A stretch of 64,000 nucleotides of DNA from Terfezia claveryi. Lineage: Eukaryota > Ascomycota > Pezizomycetes > Pezizales > Pezizaceae. Where the stretch lies: assembly GCA_015179025.1 (NCBI GenBank), contig WHUX01000072.1:62001-126000 (forward strand). The letters run 5' to 3'. The notes under the pieces are model-generated. The model was not told the DNA's origin. It worked only from the letters and a program-made list of their open reading frames with translations, and searched no databases. This document shows, one piece after another, positions 11,865-23,496 of this stretch (positions are counted from its first letter, which is position 1; every line of letters starts with the position of its first letter). The position numbers were made by a program, and so were the translations under genes.

Positions 11865-12868
11865 TCAGGAAAACCACAGCCCTACTATGCCCACAAAAAG
11901 CATACTAGGGCCCAACGCCCATCGAATCCAGGCTTTTTTTCCTGAGTCCGCATCCACTTCATCCAGCTTTTTCCCTGCTCGCTCAACCATTCTCTCTATA
12001 ACCCTGTTCTCAGTACCAGAGCTGTGGACGGTCTTCTTAACTTCGGCCGCATTACCTCTACCTCCAGCCTCGGAAGTAGTAGGATTCATCCTCGGCTTCG
12101 AATCGACTCTATACAGAGGATTCGCGGGGGCGCCATCCCAACGCCACAAATTCAATCTATATGGGTTGATTTGTCCCAATTCAGTTCTATATCCGTCTTC
12201 AGTGATTTCCCATTGCTGCATGAAAATTAGCTCCCCCCCCCCCTCGCCGCTCTCTAGCTTCCGGTAGTGGGCAAAACATACTTTAAACACCTCGGTAGCG
12301 TCGAACTTTGCGTAAACCGCTCTCTTGAAGGTGCATGAATCGCTCAGCAGTTTTCTTCCATCGATGGCGATTGGGTGGAGAACGAGACTCCCGTTGGGAG
12401 GGAGGGTGTATGTTCCATGTTGGTACTGGAGGAGGGCTTTAGGACAGGAAGGCTTCCTTGCTGCTCATGAGCGCAGGCAAAGTCAGTTCAAACTTCAAAC
12501 AGATATTAGGCAACGTACGATTGGAGACTGTAATGTAAATAGCCTCTTCGAAATACCCGTCGTCGGTGAATGAGTAGGAGGACCCGGTGAGTTTGGGCTC
12601 GATCAATCGGCCCGATGTGGTGTTATAGAAATCCTATATTTATGCATTTATATATTGAATACTTCAATTAGCAAACTTTCAGTATCTATGGGAGTGAGTG
12701 AGGGGGAGAACGTACGGGACCGGTAAAGACAGCCCAGGACTTCGAGGTCCATGTTCCAGTGAGGGAAGTGATGTTTGCTGCTGCTGTTCTGTGGGACTGG
12801 AGGAGGCTAAGGAGGACTAGAAGGAGGAAGGTTTGTAAGGAGGTACTGATTGTTTGGGGATGCATCAT
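11865..12868 (-). CDS. ROT1: Rot1-like ER protein-folding factor
   Basis: Predicted ER membrane chaperone needed for folding and N-/O-glycosylation of secretory and cell-wall proteins in yeast. Exons in transcript order: 12716-12868, 12519-12633, 12282-12460 and 11865-12215, giving 265 residues. An N-terminal hydrophobic signal peptide (residues 1-31, ending TAAA) is followed by LTGTWTSKSWAVFTGP. Next come DFYNTTSGRLIEPKLTGSSY, then SNPRKPSCPKALLQYQHGTY and NLWRWDGAPANPLY, all close to Rot1 hallmarks. A C-terminal membrane segment (WALGPSMLFVGIVGLWF) ends the chain. The start at 12868 was chosen because it begins the signal peptide; a second Met follows immediately. The gene is convergent with the methyltransferase. 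The last intron ends close to a 12-base C-run (12231-12242). Confidence 0.92.
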
Positions 12869-14000
12869 GAAGCCTCCCTCCTCTTGCTAGGAGAAGGTGG
12901 ATTGTTGATGATTGTGAGAGCGAAAACTGAGGCTGTGTGGTGGCGGTCCCATTCAAGATGGGTGACCAGAGTCCTGAGTGGGCCTCCTAGTCTCCTGACC
13001 ACCTGCCTACCTACCTACCTTATCCTTATCACTGTGAAAGGAGACCATGAAACTATCAAGTTGTATTCTGAACTCCATACTATCTATCATCTTACAATTG
13101 CTGCATGTAAACTAACCACGGCTTGTCATGTCGGCCTCTATGAAAAAACTGCGATTTTAAATTGATGGTTCGCATCCGAATTTGCAAGTCACCGACTACC
13201 ATTTTGGGCAATAACCGTTAGCAAAGACGGTCTGACATATATGGTTGAGACTTGAGGGTAAGTTACTAATCTGAAGTTGCCCCTATATTTACAATTGTAC
13301 CTAATAGCAGCGTGTAGACTGACACAGAAATAACAAAACTTTCAAGGATCTAAGTGTTTCCTGAATATGTGTAACATAATCATAACCAGTTTACGCTCAT
13401 ATGTGTTGGTTGATCTTCATATCGAGAGCCTCCAAGTAAAACTGAATCTACAATCACTACAACGAGGTCCCTACAAAACATAAATTTTGGCCGACTCTTA
13501 GAGATTAGTCAAAGTATCAAGTATACATATATGAGGATGGTTTAGTTCTAGGATTCTACAGATATTGAAAAGCTTGTCTAGTTGACTTATTGAATAACAA
13601 AGAAAATATCGCCTACTGCCTCCTCCAACCTCTCAATTTAAATCAGAGCCCCCCATAGCCAAACTAGCTGCACCGCAGACTTGTGGAAAAACCCAACTCC
13701 AAAATGTATGAATGGTATCGAGATGCAAACCAAGTGATGTACACGTGGATCCATGAACAAACAAAACCAAAGACCACAGCAAATAGAGAGACGGGAAAAT
13801 GTAAAGAGTACGCTAGAAAGTGTAAAATGGTTTAGATGATGTTGGTAATTAGGAAAGAAATTCTATCCTACCCAGGTATCTTCAATAAGCCTTCACCATG
13901 CTGTCGTTCCTGCCCGAAGACTACACACTCTGAAAGCTCGGCTCCCAATCCAATCAAGCCGATCTCTATCCATAGGTATCCACATCCAAACCATACCCAT
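12869..14000. other. Intergenic region
   Basis: AT-rich sequence between the start of Rot1 and the stop of Afg1. It contains a short CTAC repeat near 13009-13020. No open frame shows recognisable protein features or supported splicing, and nothing else is seen. Confidence 0.6.
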
Positions 14001-16167
14001 CTAATCCCTTCTCTCTACCCAATCCAAACTACTCATCTCACTCAGCCTCGACAACGCCCTTGCAAATGCAAACTTCTCCTCATCACCAGTAAAAATACTG
14101 CTATTCTTCAGTGTCTTCATATCAATCCCCAAATCATCCATCAAGCTCCTCATCGACGAGTCAAGGTCTCCACCCCTGATTTCGTCGACCTTTGCTGCAA
14201 CGTCTTCATTAGAGGTGAATAATTCCGTGGGTTTAGTGGCGAGTGTCAGGACGAGCTTAGCCTATGGAGCGAAGTCCTCATGTTAGTATTTTTTTTTTTT
14301 TAAATATTGTGAAGATAATGATATAGAAAATATACACATATCAGGGCCATGTATGCATGATTCGGCCCGTATGATAACGCAGGATGCGGGTTTATCCCCT
14401 GCAAGTAAAATGGGGAAGATTATGCATCCCAGCCGTTCCCCACAGCACCCAATCCCATAGCAGCCGCACACCCGAGGAAGCAAGGCTGTAACAAAATGCA
14501 AATACCCAACAAAACTATATAAAAATCCCAACTTACCCTACTTTCATAAACTGTATCAATAAATGTAATAAACCGTCTCGCCAGATCCCTCGTCCTATAA
14601 TCCATCGTCGGTACATCAGTTACCACAAATGCCCTGTACCTCCGGCTTAGCTCAAGATAATCAGCTGCGCTTAATGGACTTCCACACAGCTCTCCGAATG
14701 TGAATTTGGCAGCCTTCCCGCTCGCTAGAGGAACCTTCAGATATCGACCCCATATTTTGTGCGATGTCGGGTGAGGTGGGTCCTCGGGATCCCCGAGATG
14801 TGAGAACCACCTATTGGCATGGGTGACGGCGTCTGGGCCAAGTGGATACCGATAGACATTGGCGGGAGGACGTGCAACCCGGCGATAATCGGTTGGAGAA
14901 TCGAGGTTTACCACTCGGAGGCGTTCCTTTAATAGCTCAATACATGGGATGAAAGATGCCCTCTGAATGCCATTTCGATACAGGTCATCTGGATGTCGGT
15001 TGGAGGTAGCGACCATCACAACTCCGTGAGACATCAGCAAATCCAAGAGCCTAAGATAATATCTCATGTTAGGATCACCGATCCCCTTGCAGGATGCACG
15101 GCAATAACACCACCCCACCTTCTTAGAATCATTGCATCAGCCACATCGGTGCACTGAAATTCGTCAAAACACAGCACACTCCCTGCCTCGGCCAACTCTG
15201 CCCCCACAAACGGAACTGCATCAAAATCACTCCCATGCTTCATCTTCAACGCATGTAACCTCTTGTGAACATCTTGCATGAAGTGATGAAAGTGTATTCG
15301 AGTCTTGGAAGTTATATTCGGTGGAAGGGTTTGGTAAAACATGTCCATCAGCATCGTCTTGCCAGATCCAACATCCCCATAGAGGTATAAGCCTTGAGGA
15401 ACTGTTTCCGGGAGCTGTGTCTTCGGAGGAGGCTCAGGTTTCCATCTTAACAGGCGATCAAACTGACAAGGTACTGGTGTTAGAACATACGATATCGGTA
15501 ATTCATGCCTAAAAGTCCACGTACAATGCTAAGACTCGGTGATGGCGCAGTGGAAAGCTCCAGATGCGGGTGAACAACCCTCGGGGCTTGGTAGGTCTTG
15601 AGCTCAACATGCAGATTCTGCAAAACTTGAACTATGCCTGTTGGAGCATGAGAAAGTAATTTTGTATCCTCCTTTTGTGTAGATAAACCCACCTCGCTGA
15701 TGTTCGTCATCCTTTAGCCTGCCATTAGCTACCCATTGGTTGTACTGTTCCATTGGGCCATCTGGTGTCTTCTCCGGCAGCTCTATACATCCCCAGTCAT
15801 TAACATCACTGCCAACGAAAGCTGAACTATTGGAACTCAGACCATCAATATCATCCTCCACAGGTCTTTCTAGTGCCTGACTGAGACCCGAATAACCTCG
15901 AGCTTTAACTGTATATGATCTGCCTGATACTGTTTTTCCCCCGGCTGGTATTGAATGCCGATGTTGTACAACTCTTGCTGGGGTTCGAATCAAAGGTCTC
16001 GGTCTGTTAATAGCGCTCCCACAACGACTGTTGTAATAAATAGATCGACTGCTTGCCAGCCGTTTAAGCAATGGGTATCTCCATAAATATCGAGTCATCG
16101 TCAGTCCGTATGAATCGCGCCTTAGCTTCCAAAAATGAGGCTTGGTGATGCTTGAGGTCGAACGCAA
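14001..16167 (-). CDS. AFG1: Afg1/LACE1-like mitochondrial AAA-type ATPase
   Basis: Predicted ATPase of the mitochondrial inner membrane that helps degrade or mature mitochondrially encoded cytochrome oxidase subunits. Exons in transcript order: 15693-16167, 15525-15631, 15119-15462, 14537-15050 and 14001-14261, giving 566 residues. The N-terminus is Arg/Ser-rich and fits a presequence; an internal Met at [14 protein letters not shown] is an alternative start. Walker A GDVGSGKT lies near 223-230 and Walker B LCFDEFQ near 291-297. The sensor segment [18 protein letters not shown] follows, then [13 protein letters not shown] and C-terminal [18 protein letters not shown], all characteristic of the family. 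Intron 4 is long (275 nt) and AT-rich compared with the other introns (60-70 nt). Confidence 0.94.
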
Positions 16168-17597
16168 AGGATTAGAAAGTAGGAGAGCGAAGTGACCTTG
16201 TTTCGTCCTGACAGGGAAGAGCCATGGTCACGGGGATGTTCTCGGTTATAAATGATCCGCCACGGGTAACGGGAGCTCCTACCAGCCAGCTCGCTGTTTT
16301 TTTTTTAAGTCTATTCGGCCTAAGGTCATGACTGGGCTCGCTCTTACTTACCGTCCGAAAAAATCGCCGCAATTCGTTCAATTCCGCCGTATAAATGAAA
16401 CATACATACTTATATATAGGTACCACTCAGTGCAGAGGTATGTATGTAGTATCGAACCCACGCTCTATGGAGTATAGTCTGGTTGGCACAAGCCCCGGAG
16501 TACAGTGACAACTAAGATGTACTTATCGAAAGAAAATTTATATCCCTCGTGACATAGGTAGTCTGGAGATGGGATAAGATTGATAAGATACTGCATTATG
16601 ACGGCTTCTTGCCAAGACACACACTGTTCGATATCCGCCCCCCTAGTCGAAACGGGTTCGAAACTACGAGATTCTAGCTAGAGTCCTGGGGTATAATGCG
16701 AGAACATATAAGTATTCGGTGGCATCAGCAGGTATTTCATTTCAACTGGAAATAACTGCTCTCTAGCTCTAAAATAACCAGTGACAGTGATCTACTCGCA
16801 AAGGAAATGAGATGTTACGACCAACTTTGATCTTCATGTATTACATAGATACCTGGAACTAGATCACAAGTGTATTACCCTCAACTCACTTGAACCGAGC
16901 ACCTGAAGTGTACGACACAAGGGACAAACAGCATGGTGACGATAATTCATATTCTGTTCCCATTTTAGATGGACAGACTCTTAAGAAAGTCATCATCTTC
17001 ATTGCAATAATGGACAAATTCATTGTTGAACTATCTGAACTATACAGTATTGACCCACTGCTGCACTTCTCTATACGTATCGAGAGATACATGCATGATG
17101 TATGTCACTGAGTAATCTCCATTAGGGTGGTTAAGCATCACAACAAGGTGGCTCTATTTAAGATGAGATTCACTAAGGAAATGACAATTGCGGGGTTTCG
17201 GTAAGCAAATTGGGTGGAGGCTCCAAAAGATATTTAACAGGGCATATAGGGTGTGTATTGTGTGGGCAATCCCGAAAGAATATAGGAAGACTGAGGCTTG
17301 AATGAAGAATTGCGCTGGTCGGTGTGCAATTATTCCGTTGAGGGAATATTACTTTCCGTTTCTGATCACGGTTTATTACGCTACGATAACTATGAAGTGG
17401 AGCTACCACGTAGCCATACATACACTACATACATATATGAAAAGAAAGGACAAGTGTGGTTTTTTACGCTACGATAACTAAGGTGTTGGGTACACGGTAG
17501 GTAGTCCTGACCGCAGCTACATAAATGACTCCTGAGGGGTTGTGCTACAATAGGGTGAAAGTTTGGGATTGCTCAGGTTGTCATAAAGAGCTATATA

Positions 17598-18327
17598 TGT
17601 TCTGGGCCGCTCGCGGGCATGGGCAGCATACCCACTGTGCCGCTCACGGGCAATTTAAATAATTACTCAATTGGTGTATCATTAAATGCACTTGCATTGA
17701 TAAAGAGTACTGATTTACCCCCCAAAAAAAAAGAATTGATAATGGTATACTTAGCTGGAGTTATCCCAGCGACTGCAATAGATTCATGTATTTCCCAATC
17801 GATTAGACCTCCATCTAATATTCCAATATGGTTCAGCCAGAGCTGAGAGGTTAATACAGTCATGATCTGTTAACACTTTCATATGTCAATAAATAACAAT
17901 CGAGTAGAAGTTTTTGCAAACACCTTATACTTAGCAATCTGCGTATAAATAAGTACCTGTAATTAAGAAAGTACCGTTTTGCACCTTACCTGGATCCTAT
18001 AAGTAAGACATAGCTGGGATTTTCTTGCTTATAGAATAAATCGTGCAACAGGATGTTGACAAAAAATATTTAATAGTGGTAGTCAAATGGGAAAACTTTT
18101 TTTTTATTGATATGTAAAATTGACCAGGCTCCCCTGTACCTAAGTACGGACTAAACCATATTAAGGTGCACAATTTGACCGCATAATTTGAAAAAAAGTT
18201 ATTAATGTTAATTCCAACAGACGATCTCGAAACTGCAAGTGTTTTTTGAGTGTAGCGGAATGTTTTGTTCGATTCACAGTTACCAAATTGAGGAATTATA
18301 TTAATTGCCCGCGACCGGCCCAGAACA
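17598..18327. mobile_element. TA-flanked terminal-inverted-repeat element (MITE-like), 730 bp
   Basis: The left end starts TGTTCTGGGCCGCTCGCGGG. The right end in reverse complement reads TGTTCTGGGCCGGTCGCGGG, so a 22-base terminal inverted repeat has one mismatch. TA flanks both ends (17596-17597 and 18328-18329). On the left, a second copy of the inner part of the repeat (around 17639-17675, containing GGGCAATTTAAATAATT) matches the sequence directly inside the right end, so the left terminus carries a partial tandem duplication. The first 12 bases resemble those of the element at 4792-5500. No intact transposase is visible. Confidence 0.75.
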
Positions 18328-18426
18328 TATACAGTTATATATATTAGAAATTGTTCTCATGCCCAAGACTACTGCTGACCTGGGGCATAGTCCTATACTT
18401 CAAAGCAATTAGACTATGGATATGTG

Positions 18427-18686
18427 TAGTCTGGTTGGCACAAGCCCTTCCACAGGAAGATTAAGTATCTTTCTTACCCGGTGTATGTGCTTCAATGGAT
18501 GTAGAACGTAGTCTGGTTGGTAAAACCTCGTAAATCCGCACGCTGTTGCCTGGGGCCCTGACATCTCACACGCCAAGAGCCACCAAGCTCCAGCTAGAGC
18601 CCCAAGCGGCAGTCGCTATAGCCGAGTGCAAGATCTGATACTTTTGATTATTTTATTTTACCGCAACAGGAGTGCCAACCAGACTA
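18427..18686. mobile_element. Short TA-flanked inverted-repeat element, 260 bp
   Basis: The left end TAGTCTGGTTGGCA and the right end TGCCAACCAGACTA are a perfect 14-base inverted pair, each including a terminal TA. A further left-type terminus lies inside at 18509 (TAGTCTGGTTGGTA), so the structure may be two nested or truncated copies. It belongs to a family of termini scattered through the window. No coding capacity is seen. Confidence 0.6.
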
Positions 18687-19091
18687 GCAACAGGATGTCT
18701 CGATTTTTATCACATCGCAATGTTCAGGCACGCAGACAAAGCAGATGGCCAATTTGGATGCAGAAGAGCAGAGCAGGGAGATCGACTCAGGGGAGCGGGA
18801 CTGGAAGCTTCTACGCATCCGATGTACTGGATCATGATTAGTTAATCACTGACTGTGTGGTTTTTGCTCGTCTCTAGAGTGCAATTTTGACAGACGCATA
18901 TGGCGACGCCCGTTGCTCCCGAAATAAAACACACACACCCCTTAACCAATTAATTTCCGCCTTCATTTCCTTCTCTCTGGGTGGTGGCTGGCCCAAGCAA
19001 AATGCAGGCTGGCCCCTGTACGCCATGCCTAAATGAGTCCCGTGAATTGAGTCTGTGGGATAGTTATTCTGGTGACTTATGGGGGGTCAAG

Positions 19092-19172
19092 CCGGCGAAA
19101 GAGTCTGGTGAAAAAGCTGGTGAAAGAGTTGGTGAGAAGAGCTGGTTGAAAGATCTGGTGAAAGAGCTGGTG
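19092..19172. repeat. Imperfect tandem repeat, unit about 12-15 bases
   Basis: Six or so imperfect copies of a GAGCTGGTGAAA-like unit are arranged head to tail. They lie about 1 kb upstream of the MSB2 start codon. The function is unknown; the frame across it has no recognisable features. Confidence 0.7.
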
Positions 19173-20184
19173 ATTCTCCTAGCTGTCACCCCGCTGGTAG
19201 ATCTCAGAGTTCGACACGCAGGAGGCTGGAGACACGGGAAGTGAGGTCGCTGTATCTGACGGGCAAAAAGTGCTTGGGTGGCAGAGTGATGCGCGGCGCA
19301 GCAATTTCCCTCCAAGCAAGTATCAGGTTTCCCCTGGTCCCTGCAAGCTATGTAGCCTTTCTCCCCTCCTATCTTACTATGCGTGTTCAATCTTGAGCTG
19401 CTGTTGTGCCTGTGCCCAACTTTTACTGCCTTCTTTGCTACATAGTTACTACACACTCCTTTGCAGCCCGCTACTGCCCTCACGCTCTTTTCACTGTGCT
19501 CCCTCTGCACTCACGTTCTTTCTGATCTTCTTTGTTGGTGACGTTATTGAGTCTCTACTACACTCCAAATTCCTTCGTACGCTCGAAGTGAAGGCATAAG
19601 CTGTTTCAAGTTGGCAGCGTAGTGTGGGAAGCATTCAGGTGTGTTCCCCCCCCACCCCCCTTTCCAGCCCCATGATCCCACCGTTTATCTTTGTTAGAAG
19701 TATCACGACAAAGAAACATACTTACGTGCGACTCGGATGTACTTACAGGTTAGGGCTGTGCCAAGTTGAAAGGTATCATTCAACGCACGGCAACACCTTC
19801 GCAAGGTACTTCTCTCTGCCAATGATCGCGTTCTCTCGTGGGCTAGATGTATTGTCTACACATTGGGCCCGGCCCGGACAGTTGAGAAGATATTCTGACA
19901 TCCTATCTCCAGGCATATCGGACGCAAAACTGGAGTTCTCCTGAACACGCTTTTCAAGATTCTGTCACTCTTTCATTGAGCTTATTTAGCTGACCGTACA
20001 CTGCGGTCGCCCGCTGTAAGTTCCGCTGGCCCCAATTTTCTGCGATGTTCCTAACGTTCCTTAATTTACAGAGACACTCTTTTATACAGACTCGAAAGGA
20101 TAATCTGTCGACAAACGATTTTACTGCAGTATTCGTCTTTCCCTTGGTTACAGTCCATAAAAGTAGTTGGGAGCTTTCATAAGG

Positions 20185-23100
20185 ATGAAGGCGACATGGA
20201 TCGTCTTCTCTTCGGTGCTGCCACTGCTATCCTCTCTACCTCTGCAGGTGGTGGCCGATTCAGCCGCGGTACCCGCCGCAGCACCGCACGCCCCCGGCCA
20301 AAATAATATGGTGAAATTTATCAAGCGACAGCGGAATGAGACAACCAGCTACCCGTCAAACGAAAGGACAACTAGTGGATTGGACGATGTCTTATCCGCG
20401 ATATCTGATATTCTATATCCATCGCAACCGACCGTCACAGCAAACCCACCGGTAGTAATTACTCTGGGCACAGGTGATGGAGAAACTACTTCAACTCCGA
20501 CTGCAGGCGGGGAACAAAGTACGCCAAAGCCACGCGAGACGACCACAGAAGAAGGGGGGACAGGCACCACTACCGAGGGTGGTACCACAATCCCCACACC
20601 CAAAGATGATTCCACGACATATGAAGCAACCACAAATCCCACGACACAAGAGGTAATCACGACTACTATCACAGGGAAGGGTACAACTACTACGCTAGTG
20701 GAGGATACGTCTAGTCCGACGACTAATGAACAGACAACTCCCAAGCCGGAAGAGACCACAACTTATAAGCCAGGGGAAACCACCACTCCTACTCCGAAGG
20801 AAACCTCAACAACGTCAAAGGAAGCCGCGGCAGGCACCATGACCGTGGATGGAGCTACCACTGCCGTGGCAGCGGGACCAACTCCGACTCCAACTCCTAC
20901 CCCTATAGTCGAATCAATCACCGACACTGCCACTGAAGTAACTTGTAAGTGATGCCTTTTCAGGTAACCTTGATGGTGGAGAACCATGACTAACAATATT
21001 TCAATAGTACCTACTGCTAAACCTCCATTGATTGATATTTCAATCGGTCTACCTGGGAGCAATAAAACTGTTGAGAGCCAGATTACTTCTCCTACTGAGA
21101 CTGTTACCACACCCACGACCATCCCTTCAAGTAATGGAGCTTCAAGTGAAACAACAGTTCAAGACACGATAGTTGCAACCACTACTCTAACCACAATTCG
21201 GACTACTGTAGTAGAGGAAACTACAACTCCTACGGAACGGCCAGCCAATACAACCACACCTACAACGGAGGAAGTGAGCACATCTACCATCAAGCCACTC
21301 CTTGACGTGCCAATCACGCTACCCACCTTGTTTCCAGGTGATAACACTACTACTACTCCCACTACTGATGTTTTGGCCCCTGAGGCAACTTCGACAAGTT
21401 TTGGAGCCACTACGGGCGTTGTAAGAGAACTTAATGCAACGGTCACTGAGGTACCTAGAACCGAGAGTACGACAACCAGCGACGGTGGTATAATTATCCT
21501 ACCAACTCTTTTGTCTGACGGTAATGACACCACGGCTACAAAGGCTCCTACCACTGAGGCTACTAGAACCGGAATTATGGCAACTAGCGAGGGCGGTATA
21601 ATTATCCTACCAACTCTTTTACCTGGAGGCAATGACAGCACGGCTACAGAGGCTCCTACTACCGAGACTCCTAGTGCCGGAACTACGGACACCGACGATG
21701 GCGGTATAATTATCCTACCAACCCATATACTTAATGACACCACCGCTACAGAGGCTCATACCACCGAGACTCCTAGCGCCAGGACCACGAAAACCGACGA
21801 CAGCGGTATAATTATCTCACCAACTCTTTTGTCTGACGGTAATGACACCACGGCTACAGAGGCTCCTACCACTGAGGCTACTAGAACCGGAATTACGGCA
21901 ACTAGCGAGGGCGGTATAATTATCCTACCAACTATTTTACCTGGCGGTAATGACACCACGGCTACAGAGGCTCCTACCGAGACTCACACCGACGACGTTG
22001 ATATAATTGTCCTACCAACTTCTTTACTCGGGGGTAATTACACCACAATGGCTACGGAGGCTCCTACCACTGAAACTACAGAGGTTTCTACTGGCGGTAT
22101 CATCAGACCAATCCCAACTCTCAGACCTGGTAATGCGACTACAACAACTCCCGATGCAACCACTTATATCCCGACCACTACCGCTTCGAGCGGCAACAGG
22201 ACAGCTACTACGACCGATTTAGTAACCGGTTTGACCACTACAACCCTGCTACCTGACGGAAATAGGACAACTACAACCCCCATTCAATCTATAACGACTG
22301 AACTTCCTGGCAATGGAACCATTACAACTGAGCCTCACTCCAGCACGCCTACTAGCATCACTACTAGCATCACCACTAGCTTCACTGGAGGCCACAGAAA
22401 TGGAACAGATACGACTATGCATACAGGTTCCGGCACCAAAACTGAGACGCCAAAGAAGACTACTACAAAGGAAACAACCACTAGCCGCCCTACTGTCTCA
22501 TCAACCACTACAACAACCCAGGGGGATGCTGCGAGCTGGGTTCCGACTTCTCTGTTGGTCGAGGGCACAAAAACGACGCAAACTGCTCAATACGGTACGT
22601 CAACTACTACAACAACGATTGAGACTCGGCTTCCATCAAATCTTCCCGGGATCATTATCCCAGGTCTAGGTGTACCTCCACCTCCACAAGGGGCAACTTT
22701 GGTCCGAATTGGGTTTGATTCTGGCTACAACTATCCATTTGTATCGATACACCCTATTGCTGTGGCTCAAATCTACAAGTTCCTTCCAAAAGGAATATCT
22801 TATGGTCTTGAGTGTTCGGTGCAGAATGTTACAATGCACAGCCTGCAACCATATGATTCTAGGGACACTGTCGGTTTCATCAGGACTCTCGCGTATTTAT
22901 TTGTCCCAACAGACCTAGTCAACAAACTCCAAGTGGATCTACTATCCCCCAATTCCAGGCTTTACCAGAACGATGAAAGGGCCGTCTATCAACTGGTTAA
23001 CATGATTGATCCCTCAATCCCACTTCTAGCAAGTATTCAATTGGAAGGTAATCATGTGATTGGAGAAGGCGATAACACATGGGTTGGTAATGGAGGGAAT

Positions 23101-23496
23101 GACAAAGGGAATAACAACAATGGCGGCAACAATAAAGGAGATGATGATACTCTGCTTGGAGGTGCTGATGAGGGTACGGGAACGACCGGTCCTGTTATGG
23201 GCAAGAGTGTTGGTATTGGTGTTGGTGTAGTTTTGGGCGCTGCTGTATATGGTGCTGCGATGTTCTTCGTCGCCCGCAGGTATAGGAAGAGAAGGCTCCG
23301 CCACGGCCGCGCTAGTTCAATTAGCAGGAGCCCCTCCCCTGGTAGTAACCCCACGGGTGCATTGATGGGTGGCGCAACCATGTCAGGCGCGAATGTGGAA
23401 AAGAGGGGAAGCAATGGTAGCGGGGGAAGGACAAGCGCCAGAGGCCAGACAATCTCGGGACCAATGCAGGCTGAAAATTCCTTGGGCTGGAACTAG
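20185..23496 (+). CDS. MSB2: Msb2-like signalling mucin, single-pass membrane protein
   Basis: Predicted cell-surface sensor of 1082 residues feeding the filamentation/invasive-growth MAPK and osmosensing pathways. Exons are 20185-20944 and 21008-23496. A signal peptide (residues 1 to about 24, MKATWIVFSSVLPLLSSLPL) is followed by a dibasic IKRQ site. A Thr/Ser/Pro-rich ectodomain (about 60-800) should be heavily O-glycosylated. The family-specific extracellular domain (about 808-930) contains LVRIGFDSGYNYPFVSIHP, FLPKGISYGLECSV, SLQPYDSRDTVGFIRTLAYL and MIDPSIPLLASIQL. After a Gly/Asn-rich linker comes a membrane segment (983-1009) and a basic cytoplasmic tail (RRYRKRRLRHGR). The ectodomain contains about seven 34-37-residue tandem repeats (see 21475-22140). 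The intron splits a Leu codon. The assignment rests on the membrane-proximal domain and is strong. Confidence 0.92.
21475..22140 (+). repeat. Tandem repeats in the MSB2 ectodomain (about 7 units of 34-37 residues)
   Basis: Each unit contains a hydrophobic core of the type GGIIILPTLLPGGND followed by a TTATEAPTTE-type Thr-rich spacer. Units 1-2 and 4-5 share an almost identical two-unit block (LLSDGNDTTAT through IILPT), which points to a recent segmental duplication. Weaker relatives of the core occur upstream, near 21023 and 21300. Codon-level identity is high, as expected for a length-variable minisatellite. Confidence 0.85.

Larger units (their letters stand above)
16168..20184. other. 4 kb repeat-containing intergenic region upstream of MSB2
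   Basis: No gene is recognised. The region contains a 730 bp TA-flanked element (17598-18327), a smaller TA-flanked element (18427-18686), an isolated terminus at 16475, a short repeated word at 17368 and 17466, and a 12-base-type tandem repeat (19092-19172). The last 1.2 kb probably holds the promoter and 5' untranslated region of the mucin gene. AT-rich throughout. Confidence 0.65.

Noticed and set aside
16440..16500. tRNA-like appearance around GGGTTCGATAC (minus strand)
   Set aside because: A B-box-like string is present, but no cloverleaf stems form and the A-box side is simply a copy of the dispersed TA-flanked terminus.
19064..19510. 148-codon open frame on the minus strand upstream of MSB2
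   Set aside because: It overlaps a tandem repeat, lacks recognisable motifs, and its length is explained by the repeat's lack of stops. No splice partners or good start context.
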